Shown: positions 1 to 5,642 of the stretch, piece by piece | Layout: each line of letters opens with the position of its first letter | Numbering within the stretch: the first letter of the stretch is position 1 | NCBI GenBank assembly: GCA_022564135.1 | Contig: JADFLZ010000158.1 | Coordinates: forward strand, 1-5,852 | Length of the DNA: 5,852 bases | Direction of reading: 5' to 3' | Origin: Candidatus Zixiibacteriota bacterium | GTDB taxonomy: Bacteria; Zixibacteria; MSB-5A5; GN15; FEB-12 | Program-made: the position numbers and the translations under genes | Notes under the pieces: generated by a model | The model's database searches: none | What the model saw: only the letters and a program-made list of their open reading frames with translations | Told to the model about the DNA's origin: nothing

Positions 1-235
1 AAACAGCCAATTGATATGAATTCTCAAGAATTGTTCTTCCAATGGAGCTGGTCGAATCTTTGATCTGGCTTATTATGTACGCATTCCAATTGAGCAAATA
101 GATTTGATGAAATAGACCCTCCCTAATATCATTGTATTCCCTAGACCACTCAAGCCCAAAGGCTTCTCTTGCATTACAATTTCGAAGCAGCTTCAAGCGA
201 GGTTTCTCTTTTGAATTTTGAGTTGTTCCCCTCAA
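1..235 (-). CDS. Possible partial hypothetical protein, running off the left edge
   Basis: One minus-strand frame is open from 274 down to the window edge, while the other frames over 1-231 contain stops. A TTG codon at 235-233 is the best start I can see: it overlaps the TGA stop of the DUF58 gene (TTGA) and has a GGGAGAGG purine run five bases upstream. The product would be at least 78 residues, beginning M-R-G-T-T-Q-N-S-K-E-K and including the stretch REAFGLEWSREYNDI. It is mixed charged/aromatic, with no signal peptide or obvious membrane helix. I do not recognise a family. It does not show the N-terminal hydrophobic BatA pattern commonly found after DUF58 genes. The stretch is about 38% GC by hand count, lower than DUF58, so it may be a transferred gene or a chance open frame. 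The C-terminus lies outside the window. Confidence 0.38.
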   Translation of the reverse strand, partial: MRGTTQNSKEKPRLKLLRNCNAREAFGLEWSREYNDIREGLFHQIYLLNWNAYIISQIKDSTSSIGRTILENSYQLAV

Positions 236-1131
236 TACAACCTCTCCCGTTTGGACAAAAAGGCATACAGGGCTTTATCGAAGGGCATTGCAGTGTCGAC
301 CGGGTGGTAGTCGATTCTTGACTGGCGGCAGGCGGCGGCAATTTCATCAGAAAAGTCTGCGACTGCTTTAGCGTAATGCCCTTTTATCTGATAGGGCAGA
401 GTGGTCAGCTCTTCGCCGGTTTCCATATCTTTAAATATCGCTTCAGAGGGAAAAGCAAAATCCCGTTCGCGCGGGTCCAGAATATGAAAGACTATGACCT
501 CGTGCTTGTTGTAACGAAAATGCTTGAGTCCGGAGATTATCTTGCCGGCATCGTCAAGCAGGTCGGACAATATAATAACCAGCCCGCGCCTTTTGATACG
601 TTCGGCCATTTCGTGTAAAGTCGAGGTAATATCAGTTTTGTCCGATGGCGCTTGCCGGGACAGTTCGTTTAAGAGAACATGCAGATGTCCCGATTTTGAG
701 CGCGGGGGAATATAGCGCCTTAGTTTTTCATCAAAAGTCACCAGGCCGACAGCGTCTCTCTGACGAAGCATCATGTATGACAAGGCGCCGCATAACAGAC
801 GAGCATATTCCATTTTACTGATGCGGTCTCCGGACTTATAGGCCATTGAAGCTGAACAGTCCAGCAGCAGATAGGCTTTGAGATTAGTTTCTTCTTCGAA
901 CTGTTTGATATAATAGCGGTCTGACCTGGCGTAAACTTTCCAGTCGATGTCGCGGATATTATCACCCGGCATATACTGGCGGTGCTCGGCGAACTCTACC
1001 GAAAATCCGTGATAGGGAGATTTGTGCAGACCGGCGATGAAACCTTCGACCACCATGCGGGCGCGGATTTCCATTCCTTTTAGCTTGGAGACAATCTCCG
1101 GGTCGAGGTATTGCTGATAGCCTTTATTCAT
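232..1131 (-). CDS. DUF58 domain protein (vWA-like, MoxR-associated)
   Basis: This 299-residue protein is a full-length member of the DUF58 family, which is encoded beside MoxR ATPases and thought to act as a vWA-like adaptor or substrate-binding partner. The conserved DUF58 block lies at about residues 50-83 (HRQYMPGDNIRDIDWKVYAR, then YYIKQFEEETN). A vWA fold follows: a hydrophobic strand leads into D91-C-S93-A-S95, a DxSxS metal-ion (MIDAS) motif, with a later strand ending in S189-D190 that could supply a further ligand. No signal peptide or membrane helix is visible, so it is probably cytosolic or peripheral. The ATG overlaps the TGA of the upstream membrane-protein gene (ATGA) and has no clear Shine-Dalgarno site, so translational coupling is likely. 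The MIDAS motif appears intact. The biological substrate of this pair is unknown here. Confidence 0.93.
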   Translation of the reverse strand: MNKGYQQYLDPEIVSKLKGMEIRARMVVEGFIAGLHKSPYHGFSVEFAEHRQYMPGDNIRDIDWKVYARSDRYYIKQFEEETNLKAYLLLDCSASMAYKSGDRISKMEYARLLCGALSYMMLRQRDAVGLVTFDEKLRRYIPPRSKSGHLHVLLNELSRQAPSDKTDITSTLHEMAERIKRRGLVIILSDLLDDAGKIISGLKHFRYNKHEVIVFHILDPRERDFAFPSEAIFKDMETGEELTTLPYQIKGHYAKAVADFSDEIAAACRQSRIDYHPVDTAMPFDKALYAFLSKRERLY

Positions 1132-1667
1132 AATGAATCAGCCGGTTTCTCAAATAGATTTACATAAATGACAAAGGCCATATAGGCGATTGATCCCAAA
1201 ATTAAAAAGCCGCTGATAGCCAAAATGTCGTCATAGAACCAATGAAAATGCTGGCCGGCCAGTCCAAAAGCATGAACGAATACGGAAAGACCAAAAACCC
1301 ACAGGGTTGCTATTTTGATTTTCGGTTTTACTGAGGTAAACAAAAAGACTAAACCTATTGCAAAAAATAAAAGCGTCTGGCCGTTAATATGCGTGTGTGC
1401 TAATTTCAGATTGTGTTCGAATTGATCCGGGCCCAGGCCGTTTTCCGCTTCGCCAGTTTCTGACTCTGCCTTGGTGTCGTCTGCCTCTTCGGCCTGGCCG
1501 TATGGTTCGGTGACATAAGCGGGAACGTCTTCTTCGCTAATCATGCCTTCCTGGATATAAAGAATCAGTATCGTCCAGGCACAGACACAAAGCATCAGTG
1601 TGGTAAACAAACCCACGAAGAGTTTGGCGTAGGGCGGAAGATTTGATATTTTAATCGATTCGAACAT
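1128..1667 (-). CDS. Membrane protein of unknown function with acidic loop and clustered histidines
   Basis: The product has 179 residues and I cannot assign it to a family. One hydrophobic segment lies at about 14-38. A strongly acidic loop of roughly 45 residues follows (about 43-83, rich in Glu and Asp). Three closely spaced hydrophobic segments then run at about 97-112, 118-138 and 147-170. Histidines cluster near the helix ends: H85, H91 and H93 (AHTHINGQ) before the second helix, H132 within the third, and H140 and H142 (GQHFHW) after it. Such an arrangement could bind a metal or heme, but that is speculation. The gene lies between moxR and the DUF58 gene and overlaps the latter by ATGA, so it may belong to the same functional unit, perhaps as membrane anchor or client. 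A GGTGG about ten bases upstream may be the ribosome binding site. Confidence 0.85.
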   Translation of the reverse strand: MFESIKISNLPPYAKLFVGLFTTLMLCVCAWTILILYIQEGMISEEDVPAYVTEPYGQAEEADDTKAESETGEAENGLGPDQFEHNLKLAHTHINGQTLLFFAIGLVFLFTSVKPKIKIATLWVFGLSVFVHAFGLAGQHFHWFYDDILAISGFLILGSIAYMAFVIYVNLFEKPADSL

Positions 1668-1697
1668 ATTTTAATTTCCACCAATTCATTCCAAAGG

Positions 1698-1717
1698 GGC
1701 AGATTAAGGAATCTGCC
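1698..1717. repeat. Perfect 8-bp inverted repeat (hairpin)
   Basis: GGCAGATT and AATCTGCC form a perfect 8-bp stem with an AAGG loop. It lies 31 bp upstream of the membrane-protein start, in the gap after moxR. No T-run follows on the minus strand, so it is not a standard terminator. It may be part of a dispersed intergenic repeat. Confidence 0.75.
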
Positions 1718-1751
1718 GCCCACGTGTACACGGCATAGGCGCCGCCCACGT
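1715..1751. repeat. 11-bp direct repeat pair flanking a palindrome
   Basis: GCCGCCCACGT occurs at 1715-1725 and again at 1741-1751, a period of 26 bp. A perfect 10-bp palindrome, CGTGTACACG (1723-1732), starts at the end of the first copy. The first copy also overlaps the right arm of the hairpin at 1698-1717. Two copies are too few for an array; this looks like part of a composite intergenic repeat. Confidence 0.7.
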
Positions 1752-1769
1752 AGCTTCTTAGTCTAATTC

Positions 1770-1827
1770 TGACCCTTCGACCCCTTTCCGCCTAGACGGA
1801 ATCGGGACCAAGGCAGGCTCAGGGTGA
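1770..1827. repeat. Interrupted palindromic intergenic repeat
   Basis: On the minus strand the ends read TCACCCTGAGC and TCGAAGGGTCA, the two arms of a motif I remember as a widespread intergenic palindrome in which only about three bases separate the arms. Here 36 bases (1781-1816) lie between them. Inside the insert, TTCCGCCTAGACGGAA (1786-1801) is a 16-bp palindrome with a single mismatched or wobble pair. The identification with a known repeat family is from memory; the symmetry is seen directly. Confidence 0.55.
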
Positions 1828-1835
1828 CGCCTGCC
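1812..1835. repeat. Perfect 7-bp GC-rich inverted repeat just after moxR
   Basis: GGCAGGC and GCCTGCC pair perfectly around a 10-base loop, 12 bp downstream of the moxR stop. It overlaps the right arm of the 1770-1827 element. The position would suit a transcript-end or mRNA-stabilising hairpin, but no T-tract follows on the minus strand, so I do not call it a Rho-independent terminator. Confidence 0.6.
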
Positions 1836-1847
1836 AGACTTCACCTG

Positions 1848-2855
1848 CTAGCTCTTTTCTTTAACTGTTTCAAGTATCCGTCTGATGATTTCGTTGGTGT
1901 CGATGCCATCGGCCTCGGCGTTAAACGAGGTTACAATCCTGTGGCGCATAACCGGGTAAGCAGCAAAGCGGACATCCTCGGCGCCCGGGGTAGGACGGCC
2001 ATCGAGAATCGCCTTGGTTTTGGCGGCCAGTATCAAATACTGCGAGGCTCTCGGACCGGCACCCCAGTTAACCCAGTTCTTGATATAATCCGGTGCGCTT
2101 TCATCGGACGGGCGGGTGGCTCTGACTAAGTTAACCGCGTATTCAATTAAGTGATCCGAAACCGGCACCCGGCGCACCAGCTGCTGAAATCCAATTATCT
2201 CTTCCGGCGAAAGAACTTTGCTAAGCTGATAGTCCGGCACGGCGGTAGTAGATTTTACAATTTCCTGCTCTTCGGCGCCTGAGGGATAATCTACCATTAT
2301 GTTAAACATAAAGCGGTCAAGCTGTGCTTCGGGCAGCGGGTAGGTGCCTTCCTGTTCTATCGGGTTTTGAGTGGCCAGCACAAAAAATGGCTCGTCGAGT
2401 TTATAGGTATTTCCGGCGGCGGTGACTTCATGTTCCTGCATCGCCTGCAAAAGCGCGGCTTGAGTTTTGGGAGGGGTGCGGTTTATTTCGTCAGCCAGGA
2501 CTATGTTGCCGAAAACCGGACCTTTGACAAATTTGAATTGTCTTTTGCCGGTGGTATGGTCTTCTTCGATTATCTCGGTGCCGGTAATATCCGAGGGCAT
2601 AAGGTCAGGCGTAAACTGAATGCGGCTGAATTTGAGATTAAGAGCATTGGCCAGAGTAGAAATCAAGAGCGTCTTGGCCAGACCGGGCACGCCGATCAGC
2701 AGAGAATGGCCGGAAGACAAAAGCGATATCAATAATAGCTCAATGACTTTATCCTGGCCGATAATAACTTTGCCGATTTCTTTGATTATCTTCTGGTGAG
2801 CGGTGTGAAGTTGTTCTACCGCAGCAATATCGGACTTTGTATCAACAGTGGCCAT
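1848..2855 (-). CDS. moxR: MoxR-family AAA+ ATPase
   Basis: This 335-residue protein is of normal length for a MoxR ATPase, a hexameric AAA+ chaperone that remodels or inserts cofactors into partner proteins, usually with a vWA or DUF58 partner. Visible motifs in order are Walker A GVPGLAKT (55-62), Walker B IVLADE (118-123) followed by INRTPPKTQAALLQAMQE, sensor 1 ATQNP (161-165) followed by EQEGTYPLPEAQLDRF with the arginine-finger region near 181, and sensor 2 GAGPRAS (265-271). The C-terminal lid domain is present and no catalytic residue appears to be missing. The ATG is fixed by a strong GGAGG four bases upstream. A DUF58 gene lies two genes downstream, the expected partner, with a membrane-protein gene and a 180-bp repeat-filled gap between them. 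It is probably cytosolic. Confidence 0.96.
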   Translation of the reverse strand: MATVDTKSDIAAVEQLHTAHQKIIKEIGKVIIGQDKVIELLLISLLSSGHSLLIGVPGLAKTLLISTLANALNLKFSRIQFTPDLMPSDITGTEIIEEDHTTGKRQFKFVKGPVFGNIVLADEINRTPPKTQAALLQAMQEHEVTAAGNTYKLDEPFFVLATQNPIEQEGTYPLPEAQLDRFMFNIMVDYPSGAEEQEIVKSTTAVPDYQLSKVLSPEEIIGFQQLVRRVPVSDHLIEYAVNLVRATRPSDESAPDYIKNWVNWGAGPRASQYLILAAKTKAILDGRPTPGAEDVRFAAYPVMRHRIVTSFNAEADGIDTNEIIRRILETVKEKS

Positions 2856-2859
2856 CTAA

Positions 2860-2864
2860 CCTCC
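2860..2864 (-). promoter_or_regulatory. Strong ribosome binding site of moxR
   Basis: On the minus strand GGAGG is followed by TTAG and then the ATG. It is the clearest Shine-Dalgarno site in the window and supports the chosen moxR start. Several other genes here (M23 peptidase, bactofilin, DUF58) lack one and probably depend on coupling. Confidence 0.75.
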
Positions 2865-2907
2865 AAACAGGCGTAGTTTGATTAACTGCTAAATATTAAC
2901 TTTCATC

Positions 2908-2936
2908 ATTATACTATATATCTGAAAAAAAGTGGG
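2908..2936 (-). promoter_or_regulatory. Candidate promoter for moxR
   Basis: A perfect TATAAT lies at 2913-2908 on the minus strand, about 53 bp before the moxR start, preceded by AT-rich sequence (CAGATATATAG). At the usual 17-bp spacing the -35 hexamer would be CCCACT, a poor match, so an activator or an alternative sigma preference may be involved. The gap upstream and the change of composition fit a transcription unit starting here. Confidence 0.4.
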
Positions 2937-2971
2937 GGAAATTTTGAGAGAGAAGTTAAGCGAAAAACTGT

Positions 2972-3370
2972 TTATTGGATTTCAAAAAGAGTATCTGTTA
3001 CATGATACTGAAGTAACAATACATAGAGTGCTAATGGTACACATACTGACGAAATTATGTACCATTTCGAAAATTCTGGAAACTTTTTTTGCAACGCAAG
3101 TATAGTCACAAATGAAGGCACAGATAGAATAAATATTCCCAAATGAATTTGAAAATAGCTTGAACCAAGTAATTTTTCTAGACCATTAGGACCTAATGCT
3201 ATAACTAAAATTGTTTCCAAGATTAAGGAATAAATCACAACGAAGGAAGGCCAAAGTATAAAAGCTGATAGTTTAGTGTGCGGCTTTATGAATTTTATCA
3301 ATAAAATTGAGTAAACAGAGCTTAACACAAATGAAAGGGGTATAGTAAGTATTAACGCGAATCCTTCCAT
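2972..3370 (-). CDS. Small four-helix membrane protein, unknown function, AT-rich
   Basis: The 132-residue product is almost entirely hydrophobic, with four predicted membrane helices at about residues 5-26, 34-59, 74-95 and 103-121. Short polar links carry a few lysines (KFIKPHTK after helix 1, KKFPEFSK before helix 4). The start has a plausible ribosome binding site (AGAGGG four bases before the ATG). I do not recognise a family and see no catalytic motif. Its DNA is roughly one-third GC by sampling two lines, well below moxR and the parB operon, and its codons are A/T-ending. It sits alone between the putative origin region and the moxR promoter, which suggests a recent arrival or a poorly conserved lineage-specific gene. 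No terminator is visible after it. Confidence 0.72.
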   Translation of the reverse strand: MEGFALILTIPLSFVLSSVYSILLIKFIKPHTKLSAFILWPSFVVIYSLILETILVIALGPNGLEKLLGSSYFQIHLGIFILSVPSFVTILALQKKFPEFSKWYIISSVCVPLALYVLLLQYHVTDTLFEIQ

Positions 3371-3396
3371 TTAACCCTCTGGTGTTCAGCTGATTG

Positions 3397-3438
3397 AGCA
3401 ATTAAACTATCTCATTAAATCCTAACCAGTTAATTGCT
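3397..3438. repeat. 9-bp perfect inverted repeat beside the DnaA-box cluster
   Basis: AGCAATTAA (3397-3405) and TTAATTGCT (3430-3438) are exact inverted copies separated by 24 bp of AT-rich sequence. It lies immediately left of the first DnaA box. A match this short in AT-rich DNA could occur by chance, but its position makes it worth noting as part of the origin-like region. Confidence 0.5.
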
Positions 3439-3443
3439 GCAAC

Positions 3444-3452
3444 TGTGGATAA
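3444..3452 (-). promoter_or_regulatory. DnaA box 1 (perfect consensus, inverted)
   Basis: TGTGGATAA on the plus strand reads TTATCCACA on the minus strand, an exact match to the classical high-affinity DnaA box. It forms the left arm of the 13-bp inverted repeat with box 2. Confidence 0.7.
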
Positions 3453-3511
3453 AGCTATACTTTTAATTTATATTAAGCGTATTATCGCTTGAAGCCTAAT
3501 GACTTAAAGCT

Positions 3512-3520
3512 TTATCCACA
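3512..3520 (+). promoter_or_regulatory. DnaA box 2 (perfect consensus)
   Basis: TTATCCACA matches the DnaA-box consensus exactly. It starts 20 bp, about two helical turns, before box 3 in the same orientation, so the two would lie on the same face of the DNA. Confidence 0.7.
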
Positions 3521-3531
3521 TCTTGGGCTGT

Positions 3532-3540
3532 TTTTCCACA
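3532..3540 (+). promoter_or_regulatory. DnaA box 3 (one-base variant)
   Basis: TTTTCCACA differs from TTATCCACA at one base and is a commonly used DnaA-box variant. It lies in tandem with box 2 and 57 bp downstream of the bactofilin stop in the direction of transcription. Confidence 0.6.
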
Positions 3541-3596
3541 ATTCAACATTAATAGAACAGGAAATGAAAGGTCAAATTGCAGAAAGGCTAATCTTC

Positions 3597-4016
3597 TTAG
3601 TCTTCATCGGATTCAGCTGCCGCTACCGGTTCCCGACTCTCTTTTGGAGCCAAAAAGCCCAAATCCGAGTGGGAATCTTTCATATTACAGGCACCTGAAA
3701 ACATAGCGCCCTGCTCGATAACCAGCGATTTAGCCCGAATATCACCGTCCATCTCGCATTTGGCCTGAAGTTCTACTTTTTCTGTAGCGCTGACATTACC
3801 AATCATCCGTCCGGCGATAATAACTGTGGAGCCTTCGATTTCTGCCTCGACCACGCCGGTCGCCCCGATTGTGACCGCATCGGAGCAGATAATTTTACCT
3901 TTGGCCGTGCCGTCAACTCTCAGCCCGCCTTTGACATCAAGAGTTCCGTTAAATACGGTGTCTTTGCCAATAATCGTATTCATTGCACCATCCGTTTCGC
4001 TTTGAATTAGTTTCAT
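3597..4016 (-). CDS. Bactofilin (polymer-forming cytoskeletal protein, DUF583)
   Basis: The 139-residue product is a bactofilin, a small protein that polymerises into filaments or membrane-bound patches and scaffolds cell-wall enzymes or segregation proteins. The conserved core begins MNTIIGKDTVFNGTLDVKGGL (12 onward) and runs to about 112 as short repeating strands with regularly spaced V/I and G residues, the signature of the right-handed beta-helix. The N-terminal tail is about 12 residues and the C-terminal tail is acidic (AAAESDED). The start at 4016 is three bases after the M23 peptidase stop and lacks a clear ribosome binding site. An internal ATG at 3983, preceded by GGATGG, is an alternative start that would remove only the tail. 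It is the last gene of the parAB-M23-bactofilin unit, and no terminator is visible after it. Confidence 0.93.
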   Translation of the reverse strand: MKLIQSETDGAMNTIIGKDTVFNGTLDVKGGLRVDGTAKGKIICSDAVTIGATGVVEAEIEGSTVIIAGRMIGNVSATEKVELQAKCEMDGDIRAKSLVIEQGAMFSGACNMKDSHSDLGFLAPKESREPVAAAESDED

Positions 4017-4019
4017 AAA

Positions 4020-4787
4020 TTACTTCAATTCTAAAGGGTTAATTGGTTCATCGTTTATTTTTATTTCATAATGCAAATGCGGGGCGGTAGACTTTCCGGT
4101 ATTGCCTGATAGCGCAATGCGGCTGCCCGGTAAGACTTTGTCCCCTTTCTGCACCAGAATTTCTTTGTTGTGACCGTAAAGCGAGATAATAGAGTCATTA
4201 TGTTTTAGAACGACAATTTTCCCGTAAACTTCATCCTCACCGGTCATTATAACTTCGCCAATAGCTGTCGCCAAAACCGGTGTTCCCTCGGCACAGGCTA
4301 TATCAATGCCCGGGTGATAACGGGCAGAGTCATCTATCACAAAATCCTGTGAGATAAAACCCTGTATCGGCAAGCCTGAAGGAATGCTCATATCTGCCCC
4401 GGCAGAGCGTCTGACCGCTGCCATAGCTGTTTTATCAATTGAGGCAAACAATGTGGAATCATCGGGCAGCACCGGAAACTCAATATCGATTCCGGCCAGA
4501 TCAATCAGGCGGCTGACAATGTCGCGGGTTTGATTTAAGTTTTGTTCTAAAAGCTGCACTTTATACTGATATTTTAAGAGTCGTTCGTTTTCTTCTCTCA
4601 AATTATCGGCCATTGATGCTTCGGCCAAAATTCTACCATAAAAAACAAAAAATAAAATTATACCAAGTATTAAAACACCGAAAGCACCGGCGACCGCCTG
4701 AAGAAGCCATTTGCGGACACGAATGCCGCGCCTGGCCTCTGCCCCTTCGGGAATGAACATAATGGTTATAAATTTTGAACTGGCCAT
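4020..4787 (-). CDS. Membrane-anchored M23-family peptidase (LytM-type)
   Basis: The 255-residue protein has a short cytosolic N-terminus with basic residues (KFITIMFIPEGAEARRG), one membrane helix at about 27-52, a probable coiled coil at about 55-92, a linker, and an M23 endopeptidase domain at about 140-255. The zinc-site pattern is complete: H158-x-x-x-D162 (HPGIDI), H206 in YGHN, and H237-L-H239 (APHLHY). The domain should therefore face the periplasm and cut peptidoglycan cross-links. Bactofilin genes are often paired with such a peptidase, where the scaffold localises wall remodelling. It follows parB after nine bases and precedes the bactofilin by three. No Shine-Dalgarno site precedes the ATG, but the N-terminal IPEG pattern favours this start over M10. 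Activity rather than a purely regulatory (degenerate) role is inferred from the intact ligands. Confidence 0.92.
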   Translation of the reverse strand: MASSKFITIMFIPEGAEARRGIRVRKWLLQAVAGAFGVLILGIILFFVFYGRILAEASMADNLREENERLLKYQYKVQLLEQNLNQTRDIVSRLIDLAGIDIEFPVLPDDSTLFASIDKTAMAAVRRSAGADMSIPSGLPIQGFISQDFVIDDSARYHPGIDIACAEGTPVLATAIGEVIMTGEDEVYGKIVVLKHNDSIISLYGHNKEILVQKGDKVLPGSRIALSGNTGKSTAPHLHYEIKINDEPINPLELK

Positions 4788-4796
4788 TTTGTATTA

Positions 4797-5642
4797 CTAA
4801 ATTCTTTTTAGAAGTGACACTATGCGCACCAGATCTTCTTCACCGTAGTACTCAATTTCAATCTTTCCTCTTTTAAGTCCGTGCTTAATTTTTACCGACG
4901 TTCCCAGTAATTGTTTCAAAGTAGATTCAAAATCAGCAATCAACGGCGCTTTTCTTTTCGGAATTAAGCGTCTTTTTTTTATGCGCCTGATTGTTTCTTC
5001 AGTTTCCCGGACCGAAAAAGAGCCTTTGACAATCTGGTCGGCAAATTTCAGCATTTGCTCTTCGGTAGGCAGAGATAATACTGCCCGGGCGTGCCCTTCG
5101 GTCAGCCGCCCCTTTCTGACTAACTGCTGCACCGGCAGTGGCAGAGACAATAAGCGCATGACATTGGTCACCGAGGTCCTGCTTTTATTGACGCGCCCGG
5201 CCAGCTGTTCGTGGGTCAAGCCGCACTTTTCCAGCAAAGTTGTAAAGGCGCAGGCAATTTCCATAGGATTTAAGTTTTCACGCTGAATGTTTTCTACCAG
5301 AGCCAGTTCAAGTTTACGGGTGTCATCCGTTTCATCCATTACAATAACCGGCACTTCGGAAATATTTGCAAGTTTGGCGGCACGCAACCGGCGCTCTCCG
5401 GCAATGATGGTAAAGTCGCTGCCCGATTTCGCTACCACCAGCGGCTGCATAATACCGTCGGTCTTAAACGACTGCGCCAATTCGCTAAGGCGTTCCTCGT
5501 TGAATGTCTGACGCGGCTGCATCGGATTTGGACTAATGCGATCAGTTGCTACCATCTTTAATTTATTAGCGGTAGTATCTGTCACGGTTTTATTGGGAAT
5601 CAAAGCCTCAAGGCCGCGTCCTAACGAAATTCGATTATTCAT
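4797..5642 (-). CDS. parB: Chromosome-partitioning protein ParB (Spo0J-type)
   Basis: ParB is a CTP-dependent DNA clamp that loads at parS sites and spreads to form the partition complex moved by ParA. The 281-residue product has the expected layout. The N-terminal ParA-contact motif SLGRGLEALIP is at 6-16. The CTP-binding region contains GIMQPLVV (63-70), GERRLRAAKLA (82-92) and ENIQREN (117-123). The DNA-binding helix-turn-helix covers about 143-167 (LTHEQLAGRVNKSRTSVTNV), followed by EGHARAVLSL (182-191). A basic linker (IKKRRLIPKRK) leads to the C-terminal dimerisation domain (about 235-281). The ATG overlaps the parA stop (ATGA), and an AGAGGT lies nine bases upstream. All key motifs appear intact. 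I see no convincing parS site in the window. Confidence 0.97.
   Translation of the reverse strand: MNNRISLGRGLEALIPNKTVTDTTANKLKMVATDRISPNPMQPRQTFNEERLSELAQSFKTDGIMQPLVVAKSGSDFTIIAGERRLRAAKLANISEVPVIVMDETDDTRKLELALVENIQRENLNPMEIACAFTTLLEKCGLTHEQLAGRVNKSRTSVTNVMRLLSLPLPVQQLVRKGRLTEGHARAVLSLPTEEQMLKFADQIVKGSFSVRETEETIRRIKKRRLIPKRKAPLIADFESTLKQLLGTSVKIKHGLKRGKIEIEYYGEEDLVRIVSLLKRI

Larger units (their letters stand above)
3444..3520. repeat. 13-bp perfect inverted repeat bounded by DnaA boxes
   Basis: TGTGGATAAAGCT (3444-3456) and AGCTTTATCCACA (3508-3520) are exact inverted copies with a 51-bp spacer. A smaller inverted repeat, AAGCG/CGCTT with a 6-bp loop (3475-3490), lies in the spacer. The shared AAAGCT extension beyond the 9-bp boxes suggests the two sites were copied or selected together. 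Confidence 0.85.
3421..3545. other. Candidate replication origin (oriC) or DnaA-binding cluster
   Basis: The gene-free stretch 3371-3596 contains three DnaA-box sequences. TGTGGATAA (3444-3452) is the reverse complement of the consensus TTATCCACA, which recurs at 3512-3520, and TTTTCCACA (3532-3540) differs by one base. The last two are tandem, starting 20 bp apart, and the first is inverted relative to them. Between boxes 1 and 2 lies a very AT-rich segment, with about one G/C in 3456-3476, that could serve as the DNA unwinding element. parA and parB, which commonly lie near chromosomal origins, are encoded 1.2-2.3 kb away. Against this, no dnaA, gidA/mnmG or rpmH is visible, and the parAB operon is transcribed toward the site rather than away from it. 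A DnaA-dependent regulatory site is the alternative. Confidence 0.6.

Noticed and set aside
1716..1731. CACGTG core as a parS site
   Set aside because: The bases on both sides do not match the TGTTT/AAACA arms; the core belongs to the local repeat cluster.
1715..1751. Short CRISPR-like repeats
   Set aside because: There are only two 11-bp copies with a 15-bp gap, and no further units or cas genes.
1812..1835. Rho-independent terminator after moxR
   Set aside because: A GC-rich stem is present but no T-run follows on the minus strand, and it overlaps a repeat element.
1824..2129. Plus-strand open frame across the moxR 3' end
   Set aside because: It is antisense to conserved MoxR C-terminal sequence and begins in the repeat cluster, so it is a shadow.
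2367..2735. Plus-strand open frame of 122 codons opposite moxR
   Set aside because: It lies wholly within a well-conserved moxR gene; its product has no recognisable features.
3489..3698. Plus-strand open frame across the DnaA-box region into bactofilin
   Set aside because: It overlaps both the bactofilin gene and the origin-like sequence, and lacks a ribosome binding site or family resemblance.
4981..5511. Two plus-strand open frames opposite parB
   Set aside because: They are antisense to a fully intact parB with all its motifs; Ser/Arg-rich composition is typical of shadow frames.
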